From Treponema sp. (lineage in GTDB: Bacteria; Spirochaetota; Spirochaetia; Treponematales; Treponemataceae), in the NCBI GenBank assembly GCA_016297405.1, contig JAEDGP010000049.1, positions 1 to 13,392 of the forward strand: 13,392 bases of DNA. Reading direction: 5' to 3'. Below the pieces are notes generated by a model that saw only the letters and a program-made list of their open reading frames with translations, did not search any database and had not been told where the DNA came from. Positions within the stretch are counted from its first letter, which is position 1, and each line of letters begins with the position of its first letter. The position numbers were made by a program, and so were the translations under genes. Below, in pieces: positions 1-7,800 of the stretch.

Positions 1-8
1 AACGGCGA

Positions 9-41
9 AGTCAAGGCTTTAAGCGTTAGCGTGCCTTGACT
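9..41. repeat. 9-bp inverted repeat (hairpin) downstream of the regulator gene
   Basis: Perfect arms AGTCAAGGC (9-17) and GCCTTGACT (33-41) enclose a 15-nt loop containing GCGTTAGCG. It lies 45-77 nt beyond the stop codon of the minus-strand regulator gene. On that strand no U-tract follows the stem, so it does not meet the pattern of a Rho-independent terminator. It could be a dispersed palindromic repeat or an RNA-stability hairpin. The arms are seen directly; the role is unknown. Confidence 0.5.
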
Positions 42-85
42 CGACGTATTTAAATGGCAGATGTTATTATGGGTTATGAATTCTT

Positions 86-829
86 TTAATTCTTTACGAG
101 GGTATATCCGTTTACCGTTTTAATTATTCTTATATCTGAATTCTTTGCATTTTTCAAAGTTTTTCTGATTGTTGATATTGCACAGGAAAGTGTGGCGATG
201 CTTGGTTTTTTGCCAGGTTTTTGTATCAATATAAGAAGATTTTCAGTTGAAACTTCCTTGTTCGCGTTTTCTATAAGTTTTTTGCATATCAGGTATGGAG
301 CGGCTTTCAGTTCAGATAGTATCAACTTGTTTTTTTCATCCTCTCCAACCTCTTGTTTTGCTTCTGGTTTTATTCCTTTCATGAAATATTCAAAATATCT
401 CATTAAATCTTTTTGTTCCTGTCTTTTGTCTACAACTTCTTGCCATTTGCCTACGGCATAATCCAAATCCATAAGGATTTTTTTGTATTCCATCAGCTGA
501 TCCAAAGGAGAGTAGTAGTATTCAAGTATGAGAGAGTACCAATAGTTTTGTATTGATGAAGTCTTTTTCATTTGAGGATCGTTATAGAAGATTGCTGGCG
601 CAGTGCATGACATGGAAGAAAGTTCCCTGTATAGATTATATCGAACATGATTATAGTAGTCGTAATCCACAAGTAGAAAGTCTGGAGGAACAGGGTTTTC
701 TTTTATCTGTTTTTTAAATTCGTCGTGTTGTTGAAACAGGCAAACTTCGTGTCCTTTCCCGTTTAGACAATCGATGAGGAATTTGCTTTCTTCCATATTT
801 TGAAAGGATGTAAGCATGAAAAATCGCAT
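86..829 (-). CDS. Response-regulator-like protein: degenerate receiver plus OmpR-type winged helix
   Basis: A probable cytoplasmic DNA-binding regulator of 247 aa. The N-terminal ~115 residues look like a receiver domain: a hydrophobic strand ends in FLLVDYD, with D55 at the usual phospho-acceptor place. The acidic pair after strand 1 is replaced by T7-S8, and the strand-5 Lys-Pro motif reads S107-P108, so ordinary phosphorylation is doubtful. A helical linker (about 110-165) leads to a C-terminal winged helix (about 168-247). This has an STIRKTL recognition-helix region and the wing signature IRIIKTVNGYTLV, typical of Trans_reg_C domains. An in-frame ATG exists at 841, but the ATG at 829 is preferred because GGAGG sits 5 nt before it. 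The gene diverges from the DUF4912-GH57 pair, so regulation of that pair or of itself is plausible. No histidine kinase gene is adjacent. The domain assignment is fairly secure; targets are unknown. Confidence 0.75.
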   Translation of the reverse strand: MRFFMLTSFQNMEESKFLIDCLNGKGHEVCLFQQHDEFKKQIKENPVPPDFLLVDYDYYNHVRYNLYRELSSMSCTAPAIFYNDPQMKKTSSIQNYWYSLILEYYYSPLDQLMEYKKILMDLDYAVGKWQEVVDKRQEQKDLMRYFEYFMKGIKPEAKQEVGEDEKNKLILSELKAAPYLICKKLIENANKEVSTENLLILIQKPGKKPSIATLSCAISTIRKTLKNAKNSDIRIIKTVNGYTLVKN

Positions 830-847
830 TGATGCCTCCATGTATCA

Positions 848-877
848 ATTATGAACCCAAAATCAAAATTGCGCCAA
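848..877 (-). promoter_or_regulatory. Candidate sigma-70-type promoter of the regulator gene, with an overlapping dyad
   Basis: On the minus strand, TTGGCG (877-872) lies 18 bp from CATAAT (853-848), a five-of-six match to the -10 consensus. This would start transcription near 841, just before the GGAGG that serves the ATG at 829, and so supports that start. A small dyad CCAA-N6-TTGG (874-887) overlaps the -35 side and could be an operator. This rests on consensus matching only. Confidence 0.35.
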
Positions 878-920
878 AAAAAATTGGTTTTTAGTTTATT
901 TTTTGTTTTTAACTATGCCT

Positions 921-926
921 TATAAT
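921..926 (+). promoter_or_regulatory. Candidate -10 box (TATAAT) for the DUF4912-GH57 unit
   Basis: A perfect TATAAT lies about 60 bp before the ATG at 985. The region 16-18 bp upstream is T-rich without a clear -35 box. A competing reading is TTGACT (949-954) with GATTAT (972-977) at 17-bp spacing, which would put the transcript start almost on the ATG and make a leaderless message. No Shine-Dalgarno is visible before 985, so the second reading cannot be dismissed. Confidence 0.3.
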
Positions 927-984
927 TTGCAAAAAAAAATGAGCTCGCTTGACTAATGTGTATTTTTTTTAGATTATTAGTTTT

Positions 985-1644
985 ATGGAAAATGTGAGTA
1001 TAAGTCGAAGTTATCTTGAGACTTTGTCTTTTGCCGATCTTTTGAAGTTGGCAGATGATTTAGGAATTGATGTTCCTGAGGATTTCAACCGTAATTTTTT
1101 GATTGCAGAACTGCTTGAAGCCCATGAAATTCCCCTTCCTGACGGTTTTGAGGATATGACCTTTAACGATGCGATTGAAGCTGAATCGAATGAAGTTATT
1201 CGAGGCTACAACAATACTGAAGTTCAGGTGATTTTACGAAATCCTGCCTGGGCTTTCGTATATTGGAATATGAGCGACGCTGATAAGGAATCCATGAATC
1301 AGGCTTTCGTTTCACAGCTCAGGTTACGGGTAAGTTCTTTTTCCCAGGCTGACCAGCAGAAACCTGACGAATATTTTGATATTCAGATATCTGCTGATGA
1401 CAGTGGTCAGTACGTTCTTTTGCCCGCTGGAAAAAAATTCTTCCGTGTTGATTTTCTTTTCAATCTTGATGGAATTGTTGATATTCTTGCCTCTTCAAAA
1501 ATGTTTGAAATGCCTGTTGGATCTGTTCATCTGGCAGATATGAGGCCTGGAACTTATGACGATATACCTGAAATCTGTAAGCTGTCAGGTATGAAACAGC
1601 TTTTGGTTCAGCATTACAAAAACCATCGTGAATCATTTTCTTAA
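985..1644 (+). CDS. DUF4912 domain protein with Rho-N/SAP-like N-terminus
   Basis: A predicted soluble protein of 219 aa with no signal peptide or membrane segment. Residues ~10-46 form a short helical module (LSFADLLKLADDLGIDV, then a second helix) resembling Rho-N/SAP-type motifs. Residues ~75-185 match the DUF4912 pattern: a GYNNTEVQVILRNP strand followed by AWAFVYWNMSD, equivalent to the family's 'RDPxWxxxYW' signature, and later a KKFFRVDFLF strand and an ASSKMFEMP segment. DUF4912 has no established biochemical role. The GH57-like gene starts 15 nt downstream on the same strand, so the two are probably co-transcribed and functionally linked; a carbohydrate- or glycogen-related role would follow only from that neighbour. 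The ATG lacks an obvious Shine-Dalgarno sequence. The family call is good; function is unknown. Confidence 0.75.
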   Translation: MENVSISRSYLETLSFADLLKLADDLGIDVPEDFNRNFLIAELLEAHEIPLPDGFEDMTFNDAIEAESNEVIRGYNNTEVQVILRNPAWAFVYWNMSDADKESMNQAFVSQLRLRVSSFSQADQQKPDEYFDIQISADDSGQYVLLPAGKKFFRVDFLFNLDGIVDILASSKMFEMPVGSVHLADMRPGTYDDIPEICKLSGMKQLLVQHYKNHRESFS

Positions 1645-1659
1645 AAAATAGAGTTTATT

Positions 1660-3279
1660 ATGTCAGAAAAAAAGTTAGTTTTAATATTGAATACAAGTCA
1701 GGAATATATTCGCCATGTTGGGCCGGAAGGCAAGAAATTTGCTCCTTTGATGAACCGTTTTTTTGAATCTATCACAGATGTTTATCTTCCATTGGTTAAA
1801 ATGTTTGAAGCATTGGAAATGGATGGGGTTCCTTTTAAAGTAGGGTTGGTTATGACGCCATCTCTTTGTACTTTACTTGAAGATTCGTCTGTTCAGAGTG
1901 AATACTTGGAATGGCTGGATGGACGAATCGAGCTTGGAAAATCGGAACTTGTAAGGTGCGCTGCAGATCAGAAATTGCTTTCTGCTGCAAAATTTTGTCT
2001 GGAAAAACATCAGGAAGCAAAGCTTGCTTTTGAAAACCTGGGTAGACGGATACTTAGAAAAATTCACGAATTCAGCAAAAAAGGATTTATAGAACTTATA
2101 GCTACATGCGGTACAGATATTTTTCTTCCTCACTATCATGATATGGAAGAAATCAAGAATGCTCAGATTGAAGCAGGGCTTTTTTCGTTCAAGTCATTCT
2201 TTGGTCAAGCTGCGGAAGGTTTTTGGCTGCCTGAATTAGGTTATTACCCTGGATTAGAAAGAAATCTACGTAACTACAATGTTAATTATACTGTTCTTGA
2301 TGCACGTAGTTTTCTTTTTGGAGAAGAAATTCCTGTGAAAGGTATTTTTGCTCCTGTAAGAATTGGCAATTCTGTTGTTGCTTTTGGTAGAAATCCGAAT
2401 ACTGACGAAGAATTGTTTGGCTTTGAAGGATATGCGAATAATGACGTTTATCTTGATAATGGGCGGGATGTAGGGTATGAGCTTTCTGATGAAAAGGTAG
2501 AAAATCTTTTTGGTGAATCTAAGTCTCGATATTCTTTAGGCTATTGTTACTGGAATAAAGGTGGTCGCGTTAGCGACGCAGATTACGTAAATGTAGATAG
2601 CAACGAGCATGTCTATGAGTTTGAAGCTGCAGTTGCGAAATGCGAAGAAGATGCCCTGTCATTTGTGAATAAGCGCATTCAGCTGATGAATGATGCTGGC
2701 CTTGAGCTTTCTGATACAAAGACAATTTCACTTACCGAAACGATCAATATCAATTCCTTGAACGATGTTTGGTCGGAAGGAATCTTTTGGCTTGAGTGTG
2801 TTTTCCGTGCTGCACATAAGCAGTCGTTGGAATTTGCTAATGCAAAAGATTTGATATTGGAACAGTTCAAATTCCAGAAAATTCACCCATACTATGGCTC
2901 TTGTAGTGATGACGGTTATGGGGAAGCTCTTATTTCCCACAAAAATAACTGGATGATTCGTTATGTCAGAAAAGCTTCTGAGCGAATGGTTGATCTTTCA
3001 GAACGTTTTTGCGGAGATACTGGATTGAAAGCTCGACTTTTAAATCTTGGAGCAAAAGAGTTGCTTATGGCTCAGTCTTCCGGGTGGGCCAGAATGATTG
3101 AAAATGACTCTTTTCCAGAGTATGCGAAGCATCGTTTTATTCAGACCATCAATGATTTTACAGCGGTGTTTGATGCTTTGGGATCAAATACTGTAAGTAC
3201 TGAATGGCTTACGAATCTTGAAGAATCACATAAGATATTTCCTTGGATGAATTACAGGATTTTCAGTAGGAAAAGCTGA
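1660..3279 (+). CDS. GH57/DUF1957 branching-enzyme-like protein, possibly catalytically inactive
   Basis: A 539-aa cytoplasmic protein without a signal peptide, of the usual length for GH57 1,4-alpha-glucan branching enzymes. Active members make alpha-1,6 branches in glycogen. Family signatures visible are the strand-1 frame LVLIL...YIRH (6-19), GFWLPELGYYPGLE (187-200) with nucleophile-position E192, a GRDVGYEL segment (268-275), WSEGIFWLE (371-379), and the helical C-terminal signatures ELLMAQSSGW (467-476), EYAKHRF (487-493) and FPWMNYR (527-533). Two catalytic regions deviate. The HAH of region 1 (typically LVLHAH) reads N11-T12-S13. The region-4 motif, normally DAELFGHWW with the catalytic Asp first, aligns to N363-I-N365-S-L-N-D-V-W371, leaving Asn at the Asp position. 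It may be a glucan-binding or regulatory pseudoenzyme, or a variant with altered chemistry. It follows the DUF4912 gene by 15 nt; the ribosome-binding site is weak. Confidence 0.8.
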   Translation: MSEKKLVLILNTSQEYIRHVGPEGKKFAPLMNRFFESITDVYLPLVKMFEALEMDGVPFKVGLVMTPSLCTLLEDSSVQSEYLEWLDGRIELGKSELVRCAADQKLLSAAKFCLEKHQEAKLAFENLGRRILRKIHEFSKKGFIELIATCGTDIFLPHYHDMEEIKNAQIEAGLFSFKSFFGQAAEGFWLPELGYYPGLERNLRNYNVNYTVLDARSFLFGEEIPVKGIFAPVRIGNSVVAFGRNPNTDEELFGFEGYANNDVYLDNGRDVGYELSDEKVENLFGESKSRYSLGYCYWNKGGRVSDADYVNVDSNEHVYEFEAAVAKCEEDALSFVNKRIQLMNDAGLELSDTKTISLTETININSLNDVWSEGIFWLECVFRAAHKQSLEFANAKDLILEQFKFQKIHPYYGSCSDDGYGEALISHKNNWMIRYVRKASERMVDLSERFCGDTGLKARLLNLGAKELLMAQSSGWARMIENDSFPEYAKHRFIQTINDFTAVFDALGSNTVSTEWLTNLEESHKIFPWMNYRIFSRKS

Positions 3280-3305
3280 TTTTTTTTAGATTTGTGAGCA
3301 CGAAT

Positions 3306-3324
3306 AAAAAAGCTGGTGTTTTTT
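3306..3324. terminator. Weak candidate bidirectional terminator between convergent genes
   Basis: The 81-bp space between the convergent GH57 and barrel genes contains A6-GCTGGTG-T6, an A/T-only inverted repeat, and a T8 run (3280-3287) right after the GH57 stop. A four-bp TCAG/CTGA stem (3263-3266, 3276-3279) precedes that T8 run. None is a strong GC-rich stem, so termination here is only suggested by position and T-tracts. Confidence 0.25.
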
Positions 3325-3332
3325 CATTGCTT
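3315..3332 (+). repeat. 18-bp direct repeat, copy 1
   Basis: The sequence GGTGTTTTTTCATTGCTT occurs here and again, identical and in the same orientation, at 4857-4874. The two copies bracket the minus-strand outer-membrane barrel gene. The flanking bases differ. The T6 tract makes the word low in complexity, but an exact 18-mer is still unlikely by chance in 13 kb. Confidence 0.7.
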
Positions 3333-3360
3333 TTGTTGCGTTGGAAAATTGCCGGTTTTT

Positions 3361-4656
3361 TTATATCTGTTCCATTCTCTTGAGCATTGCCTGATATTTT
3401 CGTGCATTTTTGATTCCCTGTTTTGCTGGGTCAAAAAACTTGTCAAGCTTCAGGGTTTGCTGCCAGTGCAATATGGCTTTGTCATAGTTTCTTTTTGCGT
3501 ATTCTTCTACTCCCATGAAATAAAGCCGGTCTACTTCAGCTCTTTTTTTTGCACGTCCATTATCGCCAAGCTTAAGTTTTGCCGAAAGACTGAAATGATT
3601 CGCTGGATTTAATGAAGAAGATAAATCCAACGTGTAGTTTGCATTTACCCTTAGATTGAAAAGATCGAATTCGCCTCCAATACTGAAACGAGGGTTTCCG
3701 CCTTTTAACTTGAATCCTGCAAGAGCTGAAAAAAAGTTTGTGATTTTGATTTCTGCCCCTAGTGATGCAGAAAAAAGCTGGTGTTCACCTATGTCAAATA
3801 AGTTTATTGGCTGTTGAAATTCTGCGGAAAATGTTGTTGCATCCAGTAGTTTATATGAAAGTCCAAATGACGCTATGGTCGGCAACGGGTCATCGATCTG
3901 TACTCTTTTTCCAAATCCGGTAAGGGCTGCCCCAGCGTTCATCAAGCTTAATCCGATGCGGCAGTTTGTGTCTCTGGAACTGTAAAATTTCATGAAGTTG
4001 AATTGAACCATCATTCCTATATCGCCCATGATTGCGATGGCTGATTGTTCAAGCCCGGAACCGCTAATTATGTCGTTCGTATCGTTGTCGGCGTAATCAG
4101 GCACGGATCTCCATGAAACTTTTGCGTTGAATCCCAGTGCAAGTCCTTTGAATGTGTAGCCTGGAAAGAAATTGCATGAAGTATTTATTGCAGCTGTTGT
4201 TTCTGAATAATAGCTTCCCGCGGTTCGGTTTCCAAAAGAGTCGTATTCTGTGAAAGGAATATAAAAGCAGCTTAATTTTCCGCCAATGCCAATTCTTCCG
4301 AATCTTGTGGTTCCAGCTATGGTCTCCACATTAGAGTCTGCAATCCAGGCATTGTGGAAAACCGCAAGTTCTGATTCTTTCATTATTGAGGAAGCAGCTG
4401 GATTGTGGTCGATGAAACTTACGTCATCGGAAAGACCTGTAAAAGCGCCTCCCATACTTTCGGATCTTCCGCCCATTGGAATCAATAGCGACCGAAAAGA
4501 AGATGTTCCTTCATTGCTGCCTGTAAAGTCGTGGAATGTGTCTGAGAGAATGGAAGGCAGATCAGTATAATCAAGTGCAACTGCATTGTTTAAACAAATG
4601 GCCGTAAAAAGCCAGAAAAGAGAAAATATCTTTTTCGTTGTTTTCATTCGTCTCAT
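3361..4656 (-). CDS. UPF0164 / PorV-like outer-membrane beta-barrel protein with C-terminal TPR
   Basis: A predicted outer-membrane protein of the UPF0164 family, which in T. pallidum comprises FadL-like candidate transporters of hydrophobic molecules. A signal peptide (KTTKKIFSLFW...NNAVA) ends in an AVA signal-peptidase I site before LDY. The mature N-terminus carries the PorV/UPF0164-type segment LIPMGGRSESMGGAFTGLSD followed by a D-x-NPAASS segment. Alternating hydrophobic strands rich in Gly, Tyr and Phe follow, as expected for a barrel. The last ~60 residues switch to a soluble TPR helix pair (YFMGVEEYAKRNYDKAILHW), probably periplasmic. Starts possible in frame are GTG 4662, ATG 4656 and ATG 4647; the last gives the most typical signal peptide and none has a strong ribosome-binding site. 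It diverges from the TPR-phosphatase operon across ~220 bp. Family assignment is confident; substrate is unknown. Confidence 0.8.
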   Translation of the reverse strand: MRRMKTTKKIFSLFWLFTAICLNNAVALDYTDLPSILSDTFHDFTGSNEGTSSFRSLLIPMGGRSESMGGAFTGLSDDVSFIDHNPAASSIMKESELAVFHNAWIADSNVETIAGTTRFGRIGIGGKLSCFYIPFTEYDSFGNRTAGSYYSETTAAINTSCNFFPGYTFKGLALGFNAKVSWRSVPDYADNDTNDIISGSGLEQSAIAIMGDIGMMVQFNFMKFYSSRDTNCRIGLSLMNAGAALTGFGKRVQIDDPLPTIASFGLSYKLLDATTFSAEFQQPINLFDIGEHQLFSASLGAEIKITNFFSALAGFKLKGGNPRFSIGGEFDLFNLRVNANYTLDLSSSLNPANHFSLSAKLKLGDNGRAKKRAEVDRLYFMGVEEYAKRNYDKAILHWQQTLKLDKFFDPAKQGIKNARKYQAMLKRMEQI

Positions 4657-4761
4657 TTGCACCGGATATGATATAAACGTATTGTTTGTTGAAGTGTCCT
4701 TCTTCAGGTCAATTCAAAATCTTGTGTTTTTCTGATACTATGTCAAAAAAATGCAAAGATT

Positions 4762-4839
4762 GGAATATATTTCCATAAAATACAGTATTTCTAGATATAT
4801 GTTCGGTAATTTTTCTATTTTAGATAAATAAATGTTCCG
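4762..4839. promoter_or_regulatory. Divergent intergenic region with dyad and tandem half-site-like words
   Basis: The ~220-bp AT-rich gap between the barrel gene and the TPR gene should hold both promoters. It contains a dyad TGGAA-TATAT-TTCCA (4761-4775) and two related words, TAGATATATGTTCGG (4792-4806) and TAGATAAATAAATGTTCCG (4821-4839). These share TAGATA and ATGTTC. They could be operator half-sites. No convincing -35/-10 pair could be assigned in either direction. Confidence 0.25.
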
Positions 4840-4856
4840 AAAATAGTAGACGAGAG

Positions 4857-4874
4857 GGTGTTTTTTCATTGCTT
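4857..4874 (+). repeat. 18-bp direct repeat, copy 2
   Basis: The second exact copy of GGTGTTTTTTCATTGCTT ends 2 nt before the ATG of the TPR-rich gene. It therefore occupies the place where a ribosome-binding site would normally be. The only purine-rich word, GAGAGGG (4852-4858), ends 18 nt before the ATG. Confidence 0.7.
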
Positions 4875-4876
4875 CT

Positions 4877-7800
4877 ATGAGTTTTAGAACTGCAGAAAAA
4901 GTCTTAGTATGTTTTCTCTTTTTTGCTTTTTGCATCCCTGTTTTTTCAGAAGATGGCGATGAAGCTGGGCGTATATTGTCTTTGAAGGAAATTGACGCAC
5001 TCATTAAAAAGACTTCATATGATGAGGCTTTGCTGGAGCTGAAAAAATATGGTGAGGCAAACCCGATTCAATTCGATGCAGTTCAAAGCCGCATCAAAAG
5101 GATAATTCGCCGCCGTGATGACTATACAAAAAATGCTGTGGAACTGGCCGATGTCATTTCTAGTGCCGAAGAAGGAACTGATAATTCGGAATCATTGGAA
5201 CGTCTTGCCCATAAGCTGCTGGTAAACGAAATGGATCCGGATGACAGGAATCTGGACAAAATCAAAGATGTTCATAAGCTTGCCGCACGATCCCAATTCA
5301 AGGCTGTGCAGAACAAGACTTCCACTCTTGTGGCCGAAGGCAAGTATACTGCAGCTCTAGATAAATCAACACAGACTTTTCAGACTTTCCGTGAATATTT
5401 TGATGATCATTATATGGACAGCAAAATCCAGGAAGATGCTGATTTGTGGATATCATCGGTTCAGTCATTAATCCAGCAGTGGAAGGATAAAGGTTTCCAG
5501 GACAGACTTAAGATTGCCTATGATAATTTTATGGCGGCGGTTCAGAATCGTAATGTAAACGGGGCAAATGAGGCTTTAGTTACATTGAAAACTGAATTTA
5601 CTCGTTATGCAAACTTGAGAAACTCCATTTTGAAGGAAGGACTGAAATTTAAAATAGCATACATGAACAAAGGAACTGAAAAGGATGAGGATTTTAATCA
5701 GTTCCTTCGCTATGCAAGCGAAACTGTTCTTAGTGCAGGTGACAATCCAAACTGCGGTATAGTTGGTGTGCTGGATGCCAGATGGAACAATTACATTGAA
5801 TCCATGAAGGATCAGGTGCTATTGTCAATCGATGGACCTGCAAAAGATTTTGCCTTGTCTGAAAATGTGGCAAACTTTTCACCGGAAAGCCACGTGGTGC
5901 CTGATTCTTCAGCATTAGTTTATCTTTATTCCATGGCTGAAGTGGGAAAAAAAGTGAATGCTCTGTATTCAACACTTGTTGATGTGAAGTCGGAAGGCGA
6001 AAAGCCTATGGTTCCATTTGAAAATTATGATTTAAGCCTTACTTATATTGGTAATATGTCCTCTAATGCAGAAAAACTTATTTCGTCTTTAAGTGTGGTA
6101 AATGATCTTTATAATGCTGCTGACGGCTATCCTGTTCCGCAAAGTGCTGAATCCAATGATTTTGAAAAATCTGAATATGTTTCTAAAATCATCCCTTATA
6201 CAAAGGAAATTGAGACTGGCGGAAAGTCCATCAACATAAAGGCCACAGATTCTTTGGAATGGAAAAGAAGTTATGATTTATCCATTTCGGAAAAAAAGAG
6301 CGGACGAAAGTTCGATTATAAGATGGCTGGAAGAACGATTGTGGATGTTCCTGTGGAATGGGAAGAGCTTTCGTTGTCATTTGGGAAAATTGATGAAGTG
6401 GCGTCAAATTATAGTCAGGATTTGAGTGCCTTGCTTTGGAAAAAAATTGCCAGATACTTTGCGGATTCTGGTGACCAATATGTTTCTTTGGCCGAAACCA
6501 AAAAGAATAAGATTGAAAATCTTGTTACAGGAATTTCTGATGGTGCAGGAAAGGCTACTGACTCAGCTTCTGCAGAAGATCTTGAGGTAACAGAAGAAGC
6601 AAAACGACATCCTGGAAAAGCTTTGGAAGAAGTGCGTATTTTCAATTCTGATTTGAACAAAGCGCTGAAAATCCTTGTTTCTGCAAAAAGTGGAGTTGAA
6701 AAGGGAAATCCGGCTAAGAGTGCAGACGAATTGACCCGCATTCAGCAGAATATGGCTAAGCTAAATGAGCTTTTAAAGGATGTTTCTCAAGGTCCGTATG
6801 TGGCTCAGGCGAATTCCCTTATCAGAAAATCTTTGGATGCAAGGGATGATGCCGAAAGCCTTTTGAAACAAGCTGGAAACGAGTTGAAAAAAGACAATTT
6901 CAGCAAAGCTTATGAAGCGCTTTCTGAAGCTGGTTTGAAAATTCGTGCAGCTCTTGAAAATGACAGCGATGTGAAATTCAGTGATGGTTCTTCTGTGAGT
7001 TTTGATGTGATTGGAGCTCTGGAAAAACAGATTGCTGCCCGTGCTGAAGAAGTTGTGACCAGTTACGTCATGGAACAGAAGCAGAAAGCCAATAGAGAAA
7101 TCGATGTAGGAAATTACGAAGTTGCCGTGGATTGTCTTACAAACGCAAAGAACCGTCTGGCGCAGGCGAAACTTCCTGAAGATCCTGATTTGAAGCGTCT
7201 TTTGGATTTTGTAGAAAAGGCAAACAGCATGGAGGAAGGTCGAAAACTTAATCTGTATGATCCTCTCTATAAGGAAATGTCAGGAATTCTTAGCGATGCA
7301 ACCCTCTGTTTTGAGGAAGGTAAAAAACTTGTTTCTCTTGGCAACAAAAACAAGGATGAATCGTCAAAGTCAAGGGGCATGGAAAAGCTTATGGAAGCAG
7401 GAAAGCGAGTGGATGATCTTCTTCTTGTGTATCCTCTGAATCAGGAAGCAAGTTTCCTGAAACTTCGAATTGAACAGTATGAAAATCCGTCTGAATTCGA
7501 GTCAAGCTTTGCAAATCGAGTAGAAAAGACCAAAAAGGAATTCTCTAAAGCGGAAAACAACGAAGCTGCAACTGATGCCTATTATAATCTTGCGAATCTA
7601 GCAAAACTCAAGCCGGATGACAAGAAACTTGCAAAATTTATTTATGATGCGGAAATAAAGATCGGAAAACGGCGTCCGGAAGTAAAGAATACAAATATTA
7701 CAAGCGCAAAGAAGCGTTACGATTCTGCCGCAAAACTTTTTGCCCAGGCTGGAAACGATATAAATCGTTTGAATAAGGCGCTTAGCGAAGCCGACGAGGC

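Noticed and set aside
192..461. Plus-strand open frame of 89 codons inside the regulator gene
   Set aside because: It lies wholly opposite a well-supported winged-helix regulator, and its translation has no domain features.
839..841. Upstream ATG at 841 as start of the regulator
   Set aside because: No ribosome-binding site precedes it, and it would nearly coincide with the predicted transcript start, whereas GGAGG precisely serves the ATG at 829.
3316..3612. Plus-strand open frame of 98 codons overlapping the barrel gene's 3' end
   Set aside because: It is antisense to the TPR tail of the barrel gene and the product is a Cys/Phe-rich composition typical of a shadow frame; no ribosome-binding site.
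4690..4705. Small hairpin TGAAG-N7-CTTCA upstream of the barrel gene
   Set aside because: Five base pairs with no T-tract; not distinguishable from chance in this composition.
4741..4746. Perfect minus-strand TTGACA as -35 of the barrel gene
   Set aside because: At 16-18 bp spacing only poor -10 words (AAGATT-like) follow, and the start would be about 50-60 bp before the gene; not enough to call a promoter.
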